Assembly (NCBI GenBank): GCA_950097015.1
Contig: CATNEN010000011.1
Coordinates: 4,492,501-4,556,500, forward strand
Reading direction: 5' to 3'
DNA from: Macrostomum hystrix
Lineage: Eukaryota; Platyhelminthes; Macrostomidae
DNA length: 64,000 nucleotides
In this document: in pieces, positions 23,201 to 32,118 of the stretch
Position numbering within the stretch: the first letter of the stretch is position 1
How the letters are laid out: the number at the start of each line of letters is the position of its first letter
Translations under genes and position numbers: made by a program
The notes under the pieces: model-generated
Databases searched by the model: none
Seen by the model: only the letters and a program-made list of their open reading frames with translations
Told to the model about the DNA's origin: nothing

Positions 23201-26200
23201 AAGTCAACCCAGCTTTAAAATTGGTATTAACATCATCTAGAGTAAAACGTTTGCACGACATTTACGGACTGAACAGCTGCACACATAAGTTGGATGGACC
23301 ACTGTATCAATGGCTGAACATGACATAAGACTCAGTCTAATAAGATTTATCGATCCATCTCTATCGATCCATGCGATCAAACGAAAACAAACTTGCTTTA
23401 CTTACAGGTCGCTGCAGCAACAGCGGAATCGGTACCTAGCGGTCTTGACCCACCGGTGCTGACAGCTTTATCAGCTGATGTAGTTCTCGCGGAATGGCGG
23501 CCACCCGATCATCCAAATGGTCGCCTATTAGAGTACCAGCTGTACGACATAACTAGCCAAGCTCTTGTGTATGTTGGTTTGGAAACAAGCTTTCGTTACA
23601 CTGGCCTCGACCAGGATACAGTTTACTCATTCCTTGTGTCCTGTTGCACTAGCCAGGGCTGCGTTAATAGTACAAGTGGACTGGCCAGCGTTAGAACCTG
23701 GCCAGCGCCACTGTCGGGTTTGTCGGCTCCCGGTGTCCTGCTGACAGGCATAGACGCGCTTCTTGTGTACTGGTCCGAGCCAGCTAAAGGCGGTCCGCCA
23801 GTAGGCTACGCGATCGAGCAGAGAATCGATGGCGATGATCAATTTCGAATAGTTGCAGGCGCCTCTGAGCTTCCATCATGGCAGAGAAATGCGAGCATTT
23901 TCGGCCTGCTAGCGAATCGACGATACTGGTATCGACTACGCGCATGGGGTGCTAAAGTTTCCGATGCGATCGTCAGTTTGCCAAGTCTCATTCAAACGCC
24001 ACTTCGCCAACCACCGCTAGCGAGTACTATTCAATCAGCCGTGGCACTATCTGATGGCAGTCTGCGTATGTCATGGAGTCTGTTACCGATAGAGCTTGGC
24101 ATAGATCAGTACATTTTGACACTGGTTAGCGAATACGGTGAACTTTTGCAGCGCCGATTCCTTAACCGCGAATCGGATGGCACACTCTCACCTGCAAACG
24201 GCCTGAGGCCCAACTGTGAATATAGCGTTGCGATGCTGGCCTGCCAGAACGTCAGCGAGTACAGTTGCCGAACGGGAGCCTGGTCAACGACTCGCACTGT
24301 CGATGGAACACCATTTACCATGACAAGGCCTCTAGTTTTTGCAGCTGATACATATGTTGTGCAATTACTGTGGGAATTGCCGTCGCATTCTCGAAAGCCG
24401 CAGACAATTCAATCGTTTGAAATAGAGCGACGCAGAAGAAATACTAGTGCTGTCATGCTCGCTGGTCGGGTCGCTGGGTCCCGACGAGAGTTTCGCGACT
24501 TCAGTCCAGACCTGACTCCAAACTCTCCATTCGAGTATCGTATAGTTGCAGTCAACGTCTATGGCCGAACCCCAAGCAATTGGACGAGCGTAATTACTTC
24601 AGACGATATTCCGCAGCATATTCCAACTCCAAATGCCACTGTTTTGGACGCCTTTAGCATTCGGGTATCGTGGACAGGCGATGCAGAACTTAGTGGGCAA
24701 GTGCTTTATTATCGGCTAGACTTCAAGGTAATCACGCGTATATAATAATTTATATTTCTATTTTTAGGAGCGCTGCTTGCTGCAGTGGCACATTGTAAAT
24801 TTATGGTAAATTTGGTAAAAATGGTAAATTTATTTTTAGACAGTAAGCAGCGTCAGAATTGAAGTCAAAGGCCAAGCTGACAGTCTCGAGTTAGATGGCA
24901 ACCGCCGAGACTGCCTGATAGGTGGTCTGACACCAGCCACTGTGTACCAACTCCGCCTGTCCGCATTCAACAGCCGCGGCGTAGGCTCGGGTGCCTGGTC
25001 TGAGGTGCTCACTGCGGAGGCGCCGCCCGCTGGTCTGGCTCAAATTGAGTCAACCCCCACAGCAGACGGCCGTGAACTACTGCTTAACTGGTCGCCACCT
25101 CAGCGTCCAAATGGTTTTATACAAGTTTACCGCCTGCACTACATCTCAATCAGTGGCAGCCAAACGATTATTTACTCCGGCCACTCAGTTGGGTTTCGTT
25201 GGCGTCCACTTGAGCCGTATACTGAGTACGCAGTCGCCCTGGAAGCTTGCACACAAGCTGGCTGTGTCACTGGGTCAATACAGAGACTGCTCACAGCAGA
25301 AGCTTCGCCTGAAGATCAGCCGCCGCCACAGGTTGCATCTGAAGTTGTCTTCGAGGACACAGAAGGCGATTCCGCTACTCCAGATCCTTCTGGCGCATCA
25401 GAATTTTCAGATTCCCCGGCTTCAGATCCGACTGAGATTTCAGATTCTCAGATAGAAAATGTTAGTTCTGGTAAAACTGTCTCTGTGGTTGTTAATCTAA
25501 ACTGGACATTGCCAACGCGACCGAACGGTATAATTAGAGAATTCCGAATATTACGAGGCCAAAGCGCTACTGCCAAAGATTCTGGAGCTATAGTAACTGT
25601 AGAAATATTAAACGTGTCTGCCTTAGCCGAAACCGAGTCGATTTTCTCAGCTACTGACTCATCGGTCAGGCCATGGACTGAGTACTCATACGCGATTGAG
25701 GCCTGCAATTCGTTTGCCTGCGTCAAAGGCGATTTTGTTCAACTAACTACACCTGAGATAGCGCCGGGGCCTCCGAATGCACCCACCATAGTAGCAGTGC
25801 AACCAATGGCTCTGAGAATTTCCTGGCAACCGCCGGCTCAACCGAACGGCCGACTTACCAGCTATAGCCTGCTCCGAAACGGTTCGATTGTTTCTGGGGC
25901 TGCCAGCATTCCAGCAAACGCTTCGGATATGGCTTGGACTGACAGTAGTCCCTACCTGAAGCCCTATACTTGGTACTCTTACACCGTCGCTGCTTGCAAC
26001 GACGAAACAAGCTCAGCACCTCCGTGCGGCCTGCCATCGGCACCTGGATTCGGTCGGACACCGGAGGCACCTCCCGAAGGAATTTCGGCTCTTCAAGTCG
26101 TTTCCGTGTCCGCCACTGCCATTCATCTCACCTGGTCTGCACCAGATGTTTTTAATGGCATCTTAGTCAGGTGGGTTTCTGCTTATTATATTTAAATACA

Positions 26201-29200
26201 TCTGACATAATTGGGGCAGATATACAGCTGACAGCACAGCCGTAGCTCGTAGCTGTTGCCCGGCGTATCTAAAGGCTACGTAACGGCTGTTCAGTCCATG
26301 GACTGGGGAGACGCCACACCCACCCTCAATTGCCCCAGCTAATGCTGTTACCCATTTAACAGCTGGGTGAACTGAAGCAATGCTGAGTTAAGTGTCTTGC
26401 TGAACGACAAAAATTGTTGGCTACAACCCCCACCCCATTTTTCAGATATATCCTATATCAAAACGCCCTGCCATTGTTTTCTTACCTGCCACCTGATGCA
26501 AAGTCCACCGCATCTGTTGATCTGACGCCCTTCACTCCGTACGCTTTCTACCTTTCGGCTTGTACCGCTGCCGGTTGCACTGACGGTCCGAACACGACAA
26601 TGTGGACATCTGAGGCCGCGCCAGCTGACATGGCACCGCCAGTTCTCACACCGCTGGACGCTAATCGTGTTGCAATAGCCTGGCGACCACCCCGACGGTC
26701 CAACGGGGTGGTCACCACCTATAGATTGTTGCGCAACAGTCAACAATTTTCAGAGGTTCCATCAAGCACTTTAGATACCATTGACAACATGCTGCTGCCA
26801 GCCACAGCTTATTCATACGCTGTCATCGCCGTCAACTCCGCTGGCGGTGTGCGCAGTCCCGATGCCATTGTCGTCACCGCAGCCGGCTCGCCTGAAGGCC
26901 TTCGAGCACCCGTCATCGCAGAACTGAATGCAACCGCTGCAGTTATTGCTTGGGACCCTCCTCTGCGTAGCAACGGTCAGCTTCACAATTACACACTGAC
27001 TGTACATCCAATAGGCGACATTCCTCTGCCACCGACGTCCCACTCATTCTCGCTAACCAGCCTGCATCCGTTCACTGACTATTGGGCCCGTCTATCAGCT
27101 TGCACTGACGTGGCCTGTGCCAACACTGAAGCTGTTTCGTTTCGTACACTTGAAGCGCCTCCTTTTGGTCAGTCACCACCGACTCTACAGGCCGTGAAGT
27201 ACAATAGCACAGGCGTAGGTGTATTCGTTAGCTGGGCGCCGCCAAACCAGCCGAACGGTCTCATTGTTCGCTGCCAGTTGGAGCGTCAAGCGCAGCAGGC
27301 AGCTGATGGTATATTTTCTGATCCGGCTGTTGTCTACTCCAGGGATAATTTAGATAGCAATGGAAGCTGGGAATATTCAGACTTATCCACAGAGCTGCGT
27401 CCGTACGCTTTCTATCGCTACAGAGTTGGCTGTTTCAACTCGCTGCCGGAGGGCAGTCTGAGCGACTGGGTTCTGGTGCGAACAGTTGAGATGCAACCTG
27501 ATGGAGTGTTTGCACCTTTGATTTTGGTACGGAAGACCAGATTTACTTAAATTTTACTAGTGTTTTACTGGTATTTACAGTTGCAAAATGACATTGCTGT
27601 TTTAAGTTTTTATTAAAACATCTTTCTACGGTTTGATTCGCTTCAAAAACATTTCAGGGCGTTACTAACGTGTCAGTGACTCTACAGCTGCAGTCTCCTG
27701 TTGCTAGTCAGCTCAACGGACTTTTGAAAAATCGCAGCTTGATTCTAAACGAAATTCGCAGTCCATTAGAAAGTGACTCTCTGCAGGTGATTAGCTTGCG
27801 CAATCTGACGCCGAACACAGCATATTCGACTCGAGTTGAGGTTTGCAACTCGGCCGGTTGCAGTCGCGGCCCCATCAGCGCATTCAAGACTCTGGTTGGT
27901 GTGCCGCGAGGTCTTCTGCCACCGGCTGTTGTGGACACGGGCGTGCAGTTCGTCACGCTAGGCCCTGTACCGCCAAGAACACCTAACGGCCCAGTCGACG
28001 CGTACGAGCTGATTGTGGAGCTGGCAGGGTCGCGAATGACTTCGCCAGCAAACTATCCGGTGATAGATGCTGACGGCTATTGGAACGTGACCGATTTGGG
28101 GCCTTATCAGGAGCTGAGAGCTCGCCTGGTGGTAAGCAACGCCCGGTTTCGAAGCGATGAAATCGTCTGGCTGACCATGCGTACACTGCCTTCAAGTGAG
28201 AATCTCGCTCTGCTGAAAGCTTTATCAAGGTTATCATTTAACATTCGAGAAAAATGCCACAAGCCTATTGCAGGCTGCAGCATAGCCATGTTCCATTTTA
28301 AAAGTAGCTGGGGTTCGAATAAATCGGTGAATATCAACAATAAAATTTTACAGCAGGTCTGGGCACTGGCACATCATTTGGTTACTGTACACCGGCAGCC
28401 ACTAATTCTGCTCATTTTTTCTGCCCCATTAGACTGCTGGACTTTTGTGATTTCTAGATTTAGTCCGCTGATTTACGGTAGATTTCAGATTTACATTAAT
28501 GTGTCCATCCACTAGCGACTAAGATATATGTACATTAGCGATACTCAAGGTGCATAGCTAATATACATACCTTATGTGCATAGCTAGTGTACAAGTGCAT
28601 AGCTTGTATTAATTCCTCAAGTACATAGCTAATGTACATGCCTTAACTACATAACTAATGTACTTAACTAATGTACATGCCTTAAGTACATAGCTAATGT
28701 AGATTCCTTAAGTGCATAGCTAATGTACATTCCTTAGGTGCAAAGCTTATATAGATATCTAGTGTGCTTAAGATACAGTAGAAGTTGTAGCCAATCGGTT
28801 AGAGCTTTGGAATGCTAGTCGAGAGTTCTAATCTGTCTGGATGCATGTTTGAATAGCTGTGGCATTGGTTCGTAGAATAAAGAATATTGATCTATCCCAA
28901 ATCAATTTTAAACGCAGATCCGGCTTATGTGCAGATGCCACTCGTTGAATTCTCCGGTCCTCGAGTGCGACTAGACTGGTCGTCGAGCTTCAAATTAAAC
29001 GGGCCACTGATTGCTTACCGACTGACTATTGACAGTCGCTCAATCAGCGGCCTGACCGATACTGAGTTTGTGTTCGATGAAACACCTCCAGGCCCCGAGT
29101 TCTATGCAGTTCAAATAGAAGCCACCACATCGCAGGGTCAGGCAGGCAGTCCGCCGCTCTACCTTAGCCCGGCAAGTCGTCAGTTTGAGACCAGCTCACC

Positions 29201-29687
29201 GGCCCCTGGCTCCTTGGCGGCGATTTCATCATCAACTTCTCGTTCCCTGCTTGAACAGCAGCCGTCGCTTCTGCCTGCACTTCTGGTAGCTGCCGCTGTG
29301 ATTGCTGCCGCAGTGGCCGCCGCATTTTGTGTTCTGGCCGGTCGAAGGAACGGAGAAGACGGCAACAGCAGTTGCGTCAGCGTTCGCGTCTTCTTGCGCG
29401 AGCGACCACCGCTGCGTAGACGTCGATCTTATGAGGTGGAGATTCAGTCCGCTAGGCTGCCAAGGCCGCCTGCCTACCGGCAGAGCATAACGCCACCGGG
29501 TGGCAGCTTTGAGGATCTGGCAGCCTCGAATGACGCAATGTCGGCATCGTCACTGTACGAGCAAGTGCCGCATAATCCTGGTCGGATTTGGCCGCCCAGA
29601 CCGCCGCCGCCGCCACTGCAAGAACCGCAGCCGCCCCCGCCTCCGTTACGCGACGCAATGCAACTGCTTGGAGACAGCAAAGTGTGA
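3767..29687 (+). CDS. USH2A: Usherin homologue, complete, 27 coding exons, 5,400 aa
   Basis: Usherin is a giant single-pass protein that in vertebrates forms ankle links of stereocilia and the periciliary membrane. The exons I infer are 3767-4173, 4517-4842, 5093-5290, 5723-6330, 6411-7464, 7569-8165, 8284-9271, 9372-9730, 10012-10187, 13240-13539, 14443-15097, 15847-16203, 16331-16851, 17309-17719, 17790-17937, 18012-18509, 18586-18730, 18787-19102, 19412-20822, 20899-21636, 21712-22281, 22359-22738, 23408-24727, 24840-26170, 26446-27526, 27658-28195 and 28918-29687. All borders are AG/GT, phases agree throughout and the total is 16,203 bp. The chosen ATG starts a signal peptide (MLGLLKTVLLTAALVHVP). 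An open frame continues upstream, so a longer start is possible. Order, length and the tail motif RERPPL match vertebrate usherin (about 5,200 aa). Confidence 0.93.
4381..4466 (+). repeat. Decayed duplicate of the 3' end of usherin exon 1 with its donor
   Basis: About 85 bp repeat 4128-4213, which is the end of exon 1 plus the start of intron 1. The copy still reads TLAFKFWLPDIFENG. The donor GG/GTAAAG has become GG/TTAAAG, so the copy cannot splice as the original does. It sits about 50 bp before exon 2. Confidence 0.8.
5345..5650 (+). mobile_element. Decayed tRNA-derived SINE in usherin intron 3
   Basis: A tRNA-like head (GGTTAGAGCTTCGAAC, then a B-box-like GAGTTCGATTCTC) is followed by GAGCAAGGTG and GGCTAATAGCATTAGCTGGG. 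The copy in the first intron of the CREC gene (52590-52780) has comparable GAGCAAGACAC and GGCTAGCAGCATTAGCTC. It is old and diverged; the borders are approximate. Confidence 0.5.
5723..6330 (+). other. Usherin exon 4: laminin N-terminal domain and start of first laminin-EGF
   Basis: The exon opens with VPRLNPDAHPIQFANDG, close to the human VSRLNPEAHPLSFVND, and runs to YYGLYDLRVMTRCDCGGQA, where the first laminin-EGF repeat begins. The domain is shorter than the human one. The N-terminal laminin domain is usually where usherin meets type IV collagen and fibronectin in basement membrane (family knowledge). Confidence 0.85.
6234..8005 (+). other. Usherin exons 4-6: ten laminin-EGF repeats
   Basis: Ten successive modules begin with CxC pairs: CDCGG, CNCSG, CDCDS, CNCNE, CDCHP, CNCTG, a CRTDC variant, CSCDS, CNCEP and CGCNP. 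The human protein also has ten. The junction of exons 5 and 6 falls inside the eighth module (DSTG/GTLS). The seventh (QPCRTDCNLLASRGC) lacks the normal CxCxxxG start. Confidence 0.85.
8005..9600 (+). other. Usherin exons 6-8: first fibronectin type III block
   Basis: About four FN3 modules are present, with the usual W and the LRPF/Y and NSAG-type signatures (for example ISIAWDPPQQTNG, VRLAWSGPSEPNG, LFVSWPIPSQPNG, VHMSWPPPRKVNG). The PNG/TNG turn after the first tryptophan is the same usherin-type FN3 hallmark seen later in the protein. A fifth module is interrupted by the LamG pair, as in vertebrates. Confidence 0.85.
9840..9960 (-). mobile_element. Remnant of a tRNA-derived SINE head in usherin intron 8
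   Basis: Read on the minus strand, this shows GGTTAGAGC and a degenerate B box (GGTCGGGAGTTCGGAC). No body is recognisable. It is a decayed head only. Confidence 0.35.
10221..10427 (+). repeat. 5' LTR of the gypsy element
   Basis: 207 bp, TGTAGTGCAC at the left end and GCGCTACA at the right. A TATATAA box lies at about 10365. The Gag start codon follows directly at 10428, so the primer-binding site overlaps the beginning of the ORF. Confidence 0.93.
10428..12122 (+). CDS. Gypsy Gag-protease-partial RT polyprotein (564 codons)
   Basis: The Gag N-terminal part is followed by two zinc knuckles, CIRCGAPGHRTC and CNRCGKRNHLARAC, near residue 220. A retropepsin with LVDSGADCNII is near residue 305. 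The RT N-terminal region runs from PVEGPTPWVSRIVVVPKEDG to a RITQDLRDVNKA block, then stops short of the catalytic aspartates at about 11990. The last 40 codons read the integrase tail out of frame and are not meaningful protein. The retained open Gag-protease frame suggests that selection, or simple youth, has kept it intact. Confidence 0.85.
   Translation: MASQVSIQTPPALDLRTDPSTAQTKWKKWLAQFQLFAVAAGIDDKKRLRQLLLYTAGEDLQAIAAGLTNEAAGKDIDTLVVALNQHFDGKRNLPFTRYQFRLCTQRPGEPIDDWLQRLKDAADCCAFGDLRESLIRDQVIACCSSDQLRRKLLAIDNVDLEQAVRAARAMEAAEAQASVMEANDASVQRLRRQEAGAAAPAARRPTGQPQDKQPNGRQTRCIRCGAPGHRTCSAAEGKTCNRCGKRNHLARACLSRPKEDVHALQADSDSSAAEDGVFCLTVAATGTAAAGAQTSVFVGSTQLPVLVDSGADCNIITEQAWRTLPGPPQLQATRTKIFAFRSPKPLSTLGACSLRVSTGQNSRTVRFIVVPGGGTNILGREASTALRLLSLGPQVHAIEATETEDPAIQAVVRQFPELFRGLGKVKDVSVQINIKSDARPICHPPSRVPVHLREALDRELDEQEQLGIIQPVEGPTPWVSRIVVVPKEDGKSVRITQDLRDVNKAALRERHQIPTFEEVTSDERQHHTASRRAPACCLGTAARPNCGARSTRAPGSSKRSTAMH
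11990..12325 (+). pseudogene. Remnant of gypsy integrase C-terminus, out of frame with Gag-Pol
   Basis: In the next frame the sequence reads GARVLLRNRGKAKLRCPFDP and WLVKAVHGDALTL, the GPY/F-like C-terminal integrase region, to a stop at 12325. It is joined to the RT start by a large internal deletion near 11990 and is shifted in frame. Confidence 0.75.
12450..12656 (+). repeat. 3' LTR of the gypsy element
   Basis: 207 bp, with no difference seen from the 5' LTR. It is preceded by the purine tract GAGGGGGAGAGA. Confidence 0.93.
12762..13041 (-). mobile_element. SINE-A, head-truncated, in usherin intron 9
   Basis: This matches the body and tail of the full SINE-A copies at 30852-31250 and 63620-63983 (CAGCCAGCGAGGAG, CCGACTCCTGAGC-like, CATCGTCAGGCAGTG). 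It stops before the tRNA-like head, as expected for incomplete reverse transcription. Confidence 0.8.
13605..14365. repeat. Interspersed repeat R1, copy 2, split by a SINE
   Basis: Related to 1064-1530. The shared blocks are at 13675-13760 (CAGAATCACAAAACATCGAT) and 14305-14360 (ATCGTGAAGTAGGCAGTGGG). A SINE-B copy at 13791-14052 interrupts it. The class is unknown. Confidence 0.6.
13791..14052 (-). mobile_element. SINE-B, 5'-truncated, inserted in repeat R1
   Basis: Same family as 57970-58274. It is flanked by a 10-bp target duplication, TTTCTGCTAA (13781-13790 and 14053-14062), and truncated within the tRNA-like head just after the B box (GGTTCGATTCCC in the sense direction). Confidence 0.85.
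15700..15792 (+). mobile_element. SINE-A fragment just upstream of usherin exon 12
   Basis: About 90 bp (GTGTGAGAGTGTGCC, then GCGGAATCGCCTCCT) match the middle and tail of SINE-A in plus orientation. It ends about 55 bp before the exon 12 acceptor. Confidence 0.65.
16331..21330 (+). other. Usherin exons 13-20: middle FN3 block
   Basis: Repeated FN3 modules each carry a W...PNG strand and an ACT..GC-type strand (for example ASCTHAGCG, SACNTLGCS, SGCTNAGCS). Almost every exon ends in phase 0, 1 or 2 without a strict one-module-per-exon rule. Exon 19 (1,411 bp) holds several modules in one piece. Confidence 0.85.
16995..17242 (-). mobile_element. SINE-A copy in usherin intron 13
   Basis: Diverged copy that includes the head region: AATGTGGCCTCG, then a B-box-like segment and GCGAGAGGCAA on the plus strand. 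It sits about 65 bp before the exon 14 acceptor. Confidence 0.7.
21318..22160 (+). other. Usherin exons 20-21: CC-rich domain
   Basis: A cysteine-rich segment has about ten CC pairs (for example QVCCEGQ, YKCCEGG, SVCCRD, NRCCGG, QICCDG, QQCCGG, MSCCGA, TICCQRG), ending in CNVCDFSPTNETC. Vertebrate usherin has the same CC-rich stretch inserted in an FN3 module, with a matching CDFNFTSHIC end. It is very diagnostic for usherin. Confidence 0.9.
22875..23060 (+). mobile_element. SINE-B fragment in usherin intron 22
   Basis: It holds the SINE-B core (CACCCAGCTGTTACATGGGT, TCCATGGACTGAACAGCCGT) and the tail GCTGTGCTGTTGGCTGCACA. The head is missing. Confidence 0.75.
23092..23151 (+). repeat. Duplicate of the end of usherin exon 21 with splice signals
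   Basis: About 60 bp repeat 22235-22294. A T-tract ending in TAG is followed by 42 bp and then by a GTAAGAT donor. It lies in intron 22, which is phase 0. Read in that phase it meets a TAG stop at its fourth codon. Confidence 0.8.
26205..26430 (-). mobile_element. SINE-B copy in usherin intron 24
   Basis: The SINE-B body reads on the minus strand, with TCCATGGACTG, ATGGGTAACAGCATTAGCTG and AAGACACTTAACTCAGC. It ends 15 bp before the exon 25 acceptor, so it brought in sequence close to that splice site. Confidence 0.75.
28540..28765. repeat. AT-rich minisatellite in usherin intron 26
   Basis: About eight irregular copies of a roughly 26-bp unit, CCTTAAGTGCATAGCTAATG plus TACAT. Diverged traces of the same words (CCTTAAGTGCATGTACAC) occur near 30475. 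A SINE head remnant follows at 28785-28855 (GTTGTAGCCAATCGGTTAGAG). Confidence 0.7.
29263..29687 (+). other. Usherin transmembrane helix and cytoplasmic tail with PDZ ligand
   Basis: The helix LPALLVAAAVIAAAVAAAF is followed by VFLRERPPLRRRRSYEVE. Human usherin has YIRERPPLVPLQKRM at the same place. A proline-rich run follows, and the protein ends DSKV, a class I PDZ ligand (S-x-V). Human usherin ends THL, which binds harmonin and whirlin. The binding is inference; the motif is visible. Confidence 0.85.
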
Positions 29688-30082
29688 CTTAGATTTATTA
29701 GCAGCTGTTTCTCATGCGCTAGCCGTGTTTGATTCAGCGTGTATCGCTTCTATGCAACGATATTTCACTTGTCACCTTTTATAGAAGCTCATTTTTCACA
29801 ATAACTTGATGCGTAATCGTAAATCTAATCTTAGAATATGTGAAAAAAATCACAAAAACTCTCTTGAATATACCACCTTTCTCACTGGAGAGGTTGTGAT
29901 TTGAAAAATTCATTCAATTCTCTCCTTTAATTTTTTGCGGTTACAATTCACTTTTTTATTTTAAACTTAAAATTAATTGCCTTCCTGTTTTGTTTTGTAC
30001 AGCATGCAGTGAAAGTTTTTATTGATTGTCGTTAATTTTCATGAATTTTAAATCAGCTTTTGTCCTATAGACTGGTTGAAGT

Positions 30083-30138
30083 AATAAAAATACATGTATA
30101 ATACACGGCACAAAAACGCATGTATTAGTTCAAATAAA
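30083..30138 (+). terminator. Possible polyadenylation signals for usherin
   Basis: AATAAA occurs at 30083 and 30133, about 400 bp after the usherin stop in AT-rich sequence. No earlier AATAAA was seen after 29687. Plausible only. Confidence 0.35.
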
Positions 30139-30562
30139 ATAATACTTTTTAATTTGAAAGTTCGAATTTCGTGTTTGCTTAACTGTTTTGACGCGAATTC
30201 GGGAATAAAGTGAATTTGATCATCAACGCTACTTCTGTTCATAAACATTGGCTAATTTAATTAACAATTTAAGTTTTAACAAACACGTCCGAAACATATT
30301 TGATAATTCCGAAAAATTTATAAGACAAACTGCACGCTTTGTTAAAAAGAGGAAAAATTAAGTACGAGAGGTTGTAACTTTGTGGGTCGATATTTTAAAC
30401 AAATCTGTTAACTTCACGTGAAAGAATGTGTAGATCTTCAAATTTTTATAATGAATTATGTTCAGTAATGTAAATTCCTTAAGTGCATGTACACTTAAGT
30501 GTACACTTTTGTACACTTGTGTGACATTCATGTAACACTCATAGACATTGAAGGTGATTCGT

Positions 30563-32118
30563 TTAGGCTGTGCCAGTCGCCGCGTTGGTCGTCTCCACAG
30601 CAACAGCTGCTCCGTCTTTTAGGTTGACGCTGTCGGCGGTTCCTTCTGCCGTGTTGGCAACTTGAGGTGGCGACTTCAGCCTGAGATTTTAAAGTGCATT
30701 AATTGTCTGCTTTCAAATTTAAATAAATCATTAAGTTCAATCGACTTATTTGTCAATGAAACACAACATATATTTTCTGGTATGTATGCGTTGCGAGTAG
30801 TAATAGAAAATTTCTAAATGATGAAAATAAAGCCATGCGATACTCACGCTTAAAAAAAAAATAATTTTTATCGTAATTGCAGGAGAGCTGCAGGTAATGT
30901 CAACTGATTTGGTGACACTAGATCCGCAGCCAGCGAGGAGGCAATTCTGCCCATTTCGATGACTCCTGAGCACAAACGCACACAGATACAGTACACAGGC
31001 ACACGCTCACACAGGTGCATAGAAGCTCATTTAAGTTTAAGCTTTGCACCCCTGACTTTCTCATCGTCAGGAAGTGTACTCTCTTCACTGTGCCTTGTAG
31101 GTTGGCACTCAAGGGCGAAAATTGCACGACAAGCCCCCAAGTCTTCTCTCCGCGGCTGCGCCCCAAATAAATGTGGCCTCGCCGCGGAATCGAGCTCAGA
31201 GACCTTGGTGCGAGAGGCAAGCGCGTTAGACCGCTCTGCCACCGACCCCTGATACTCACGCTTCCTCAGCAACCAGATTCAGCAGACGCGCCACCTCCGT
31301 GTGACCTTCCCGTTGAGCCAGCTGAGCTGCCGTGAGCCCGTCAAAGTTTCGTCTGCGCCAATCGGCTCCCGAGCTCAGCAGAAGTCGCAGTAGCGCCACT
31401 TTTCCAGTCAGCGCTGCCCAAATCACGGCGGTCCTTCCGCGACAGTCGCGAACGTCAACATTCGCGCCGGATGATATTAGAGCTCGCGCAATCTCTAGAC
31501 GTCTCAGCTCATTGCCAGTGGCTGCGGAGACTTCGTCACCGCCCCATGCGGCGAACATCAGCGCCGTTCGGCCCCAGGAGTTTCGTAGATCCAATCTGGT
31601 TGCTCGACTTGACAGCAGGCGCTGACATACCGCCGGCGAGGCGTAGCGAGCTGCGTAGTGCAACGGTGTACAACCGTGGCTGTCCCTGGCATTGGGATTT
31701 GCTCCCAGCAGTAGCAGAATCGCAGCGCATTCGCCAGCACCAGCTTCGATGTTGGCCTCGTTGGTTGCGGCAGCCGCAGCGGCGCAGTGCAGCGGAGTCA
31801 AACAGCGGGTTGAGCCTCGACAGTTCGCAACTGCGACTGAGGCGGTGTCTGGTGTCATCACAGTTGACGCCGCATCGATTGTGCAGCCGACGGCAGTGAG
31901 TGCGGCGACCAGAGCTGCCGGACTGCCAGCAGAGGCGGCTGTGCAGATCCTGTCCGCCTGCCACTGAGCTAGAGGCAGCGGCTGTTGAGGCTGAAGATTA
32001 ATATTTTTGTTTAACGAAAAAAAAATAAAAATATTTCCCTATGAAAAAAATCGTTGCTTACTTGAACAATCAATACGGCATTAAGCTGTTGCTGCTGTTG
32101 TTGCTGCACTCCATGCAT
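30563..32118 (-). CDS. Ankyrin-repeat protein, 301 aa, three exons
   Basis: The exons are 32062-32118, 31260-31990 and 30563-30680, with borders CAA/GTAAGC, TTCAG/CCT, GAAGC/GTGAGT and CTCAG/GCT. The total is 906 bp with consistent phases. The start (MHGVQQQQQQQLNAVLIVQ) is glutamine-rich. Residues 45-255 hold about six ankyrin repeats (TPLHCAAAAA, CTPLHYAARYA, RTALMFAAWGG, RTAVIWAALTGK, LTAAQLAQREGHTEVARLL). The C-terminus is a short, low-complexity A/T/V-rich tail. There is no signal peptide or membrane segment, so it is probably an intracellular scaffold. I cannot assign an orthologue. A SINE sits at the exon 2 donor. Confidence 0.82.
30852..31250 (-). mobile_element. SINE-A, full length, at the exon 2 donor of the ankyrin gene
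   Basis: About 400 bp including the A-rich end. The 13-bp target duplication GATACTCACGCTT is seen at 30839-30851 and 31251-31263. The tRNA-like head (minus strand, GTGGCAGAGCGGTCTAACGC, then GAGCTCGATTCCGCGG as B box) is at the 31250 side. The duplicated target contains the splice donor. Confidence 0.9.

Larger units (their letters stand above)
22290..29210 (+). other. Usherin exons 22-27: C-terminal FN3 block
   Basis: About fifteen more FN3 modules with repeated WxPPxxPNG and LxPxTxY...ACTxxGC signatures. Exon 24 has an acidic linker rich in D, S and P (about 25320-25470). The last module (exon 27, LDWSSSFKLNGPLIAYRL) is followed by the membrane segment. Confidence 0.85.

Noticed and set aside
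31180-31250. A second tRNA gene (minus)
   Set aside because: It is the head of SINE-A, repeated at 43330 and 63930.
30900-31250. Short ORFs in this stretch and its relatives at 43450, 58700 and 63700
   Set aside because: They arise from the SINE-A body and recur in each copy without conservation of frame.
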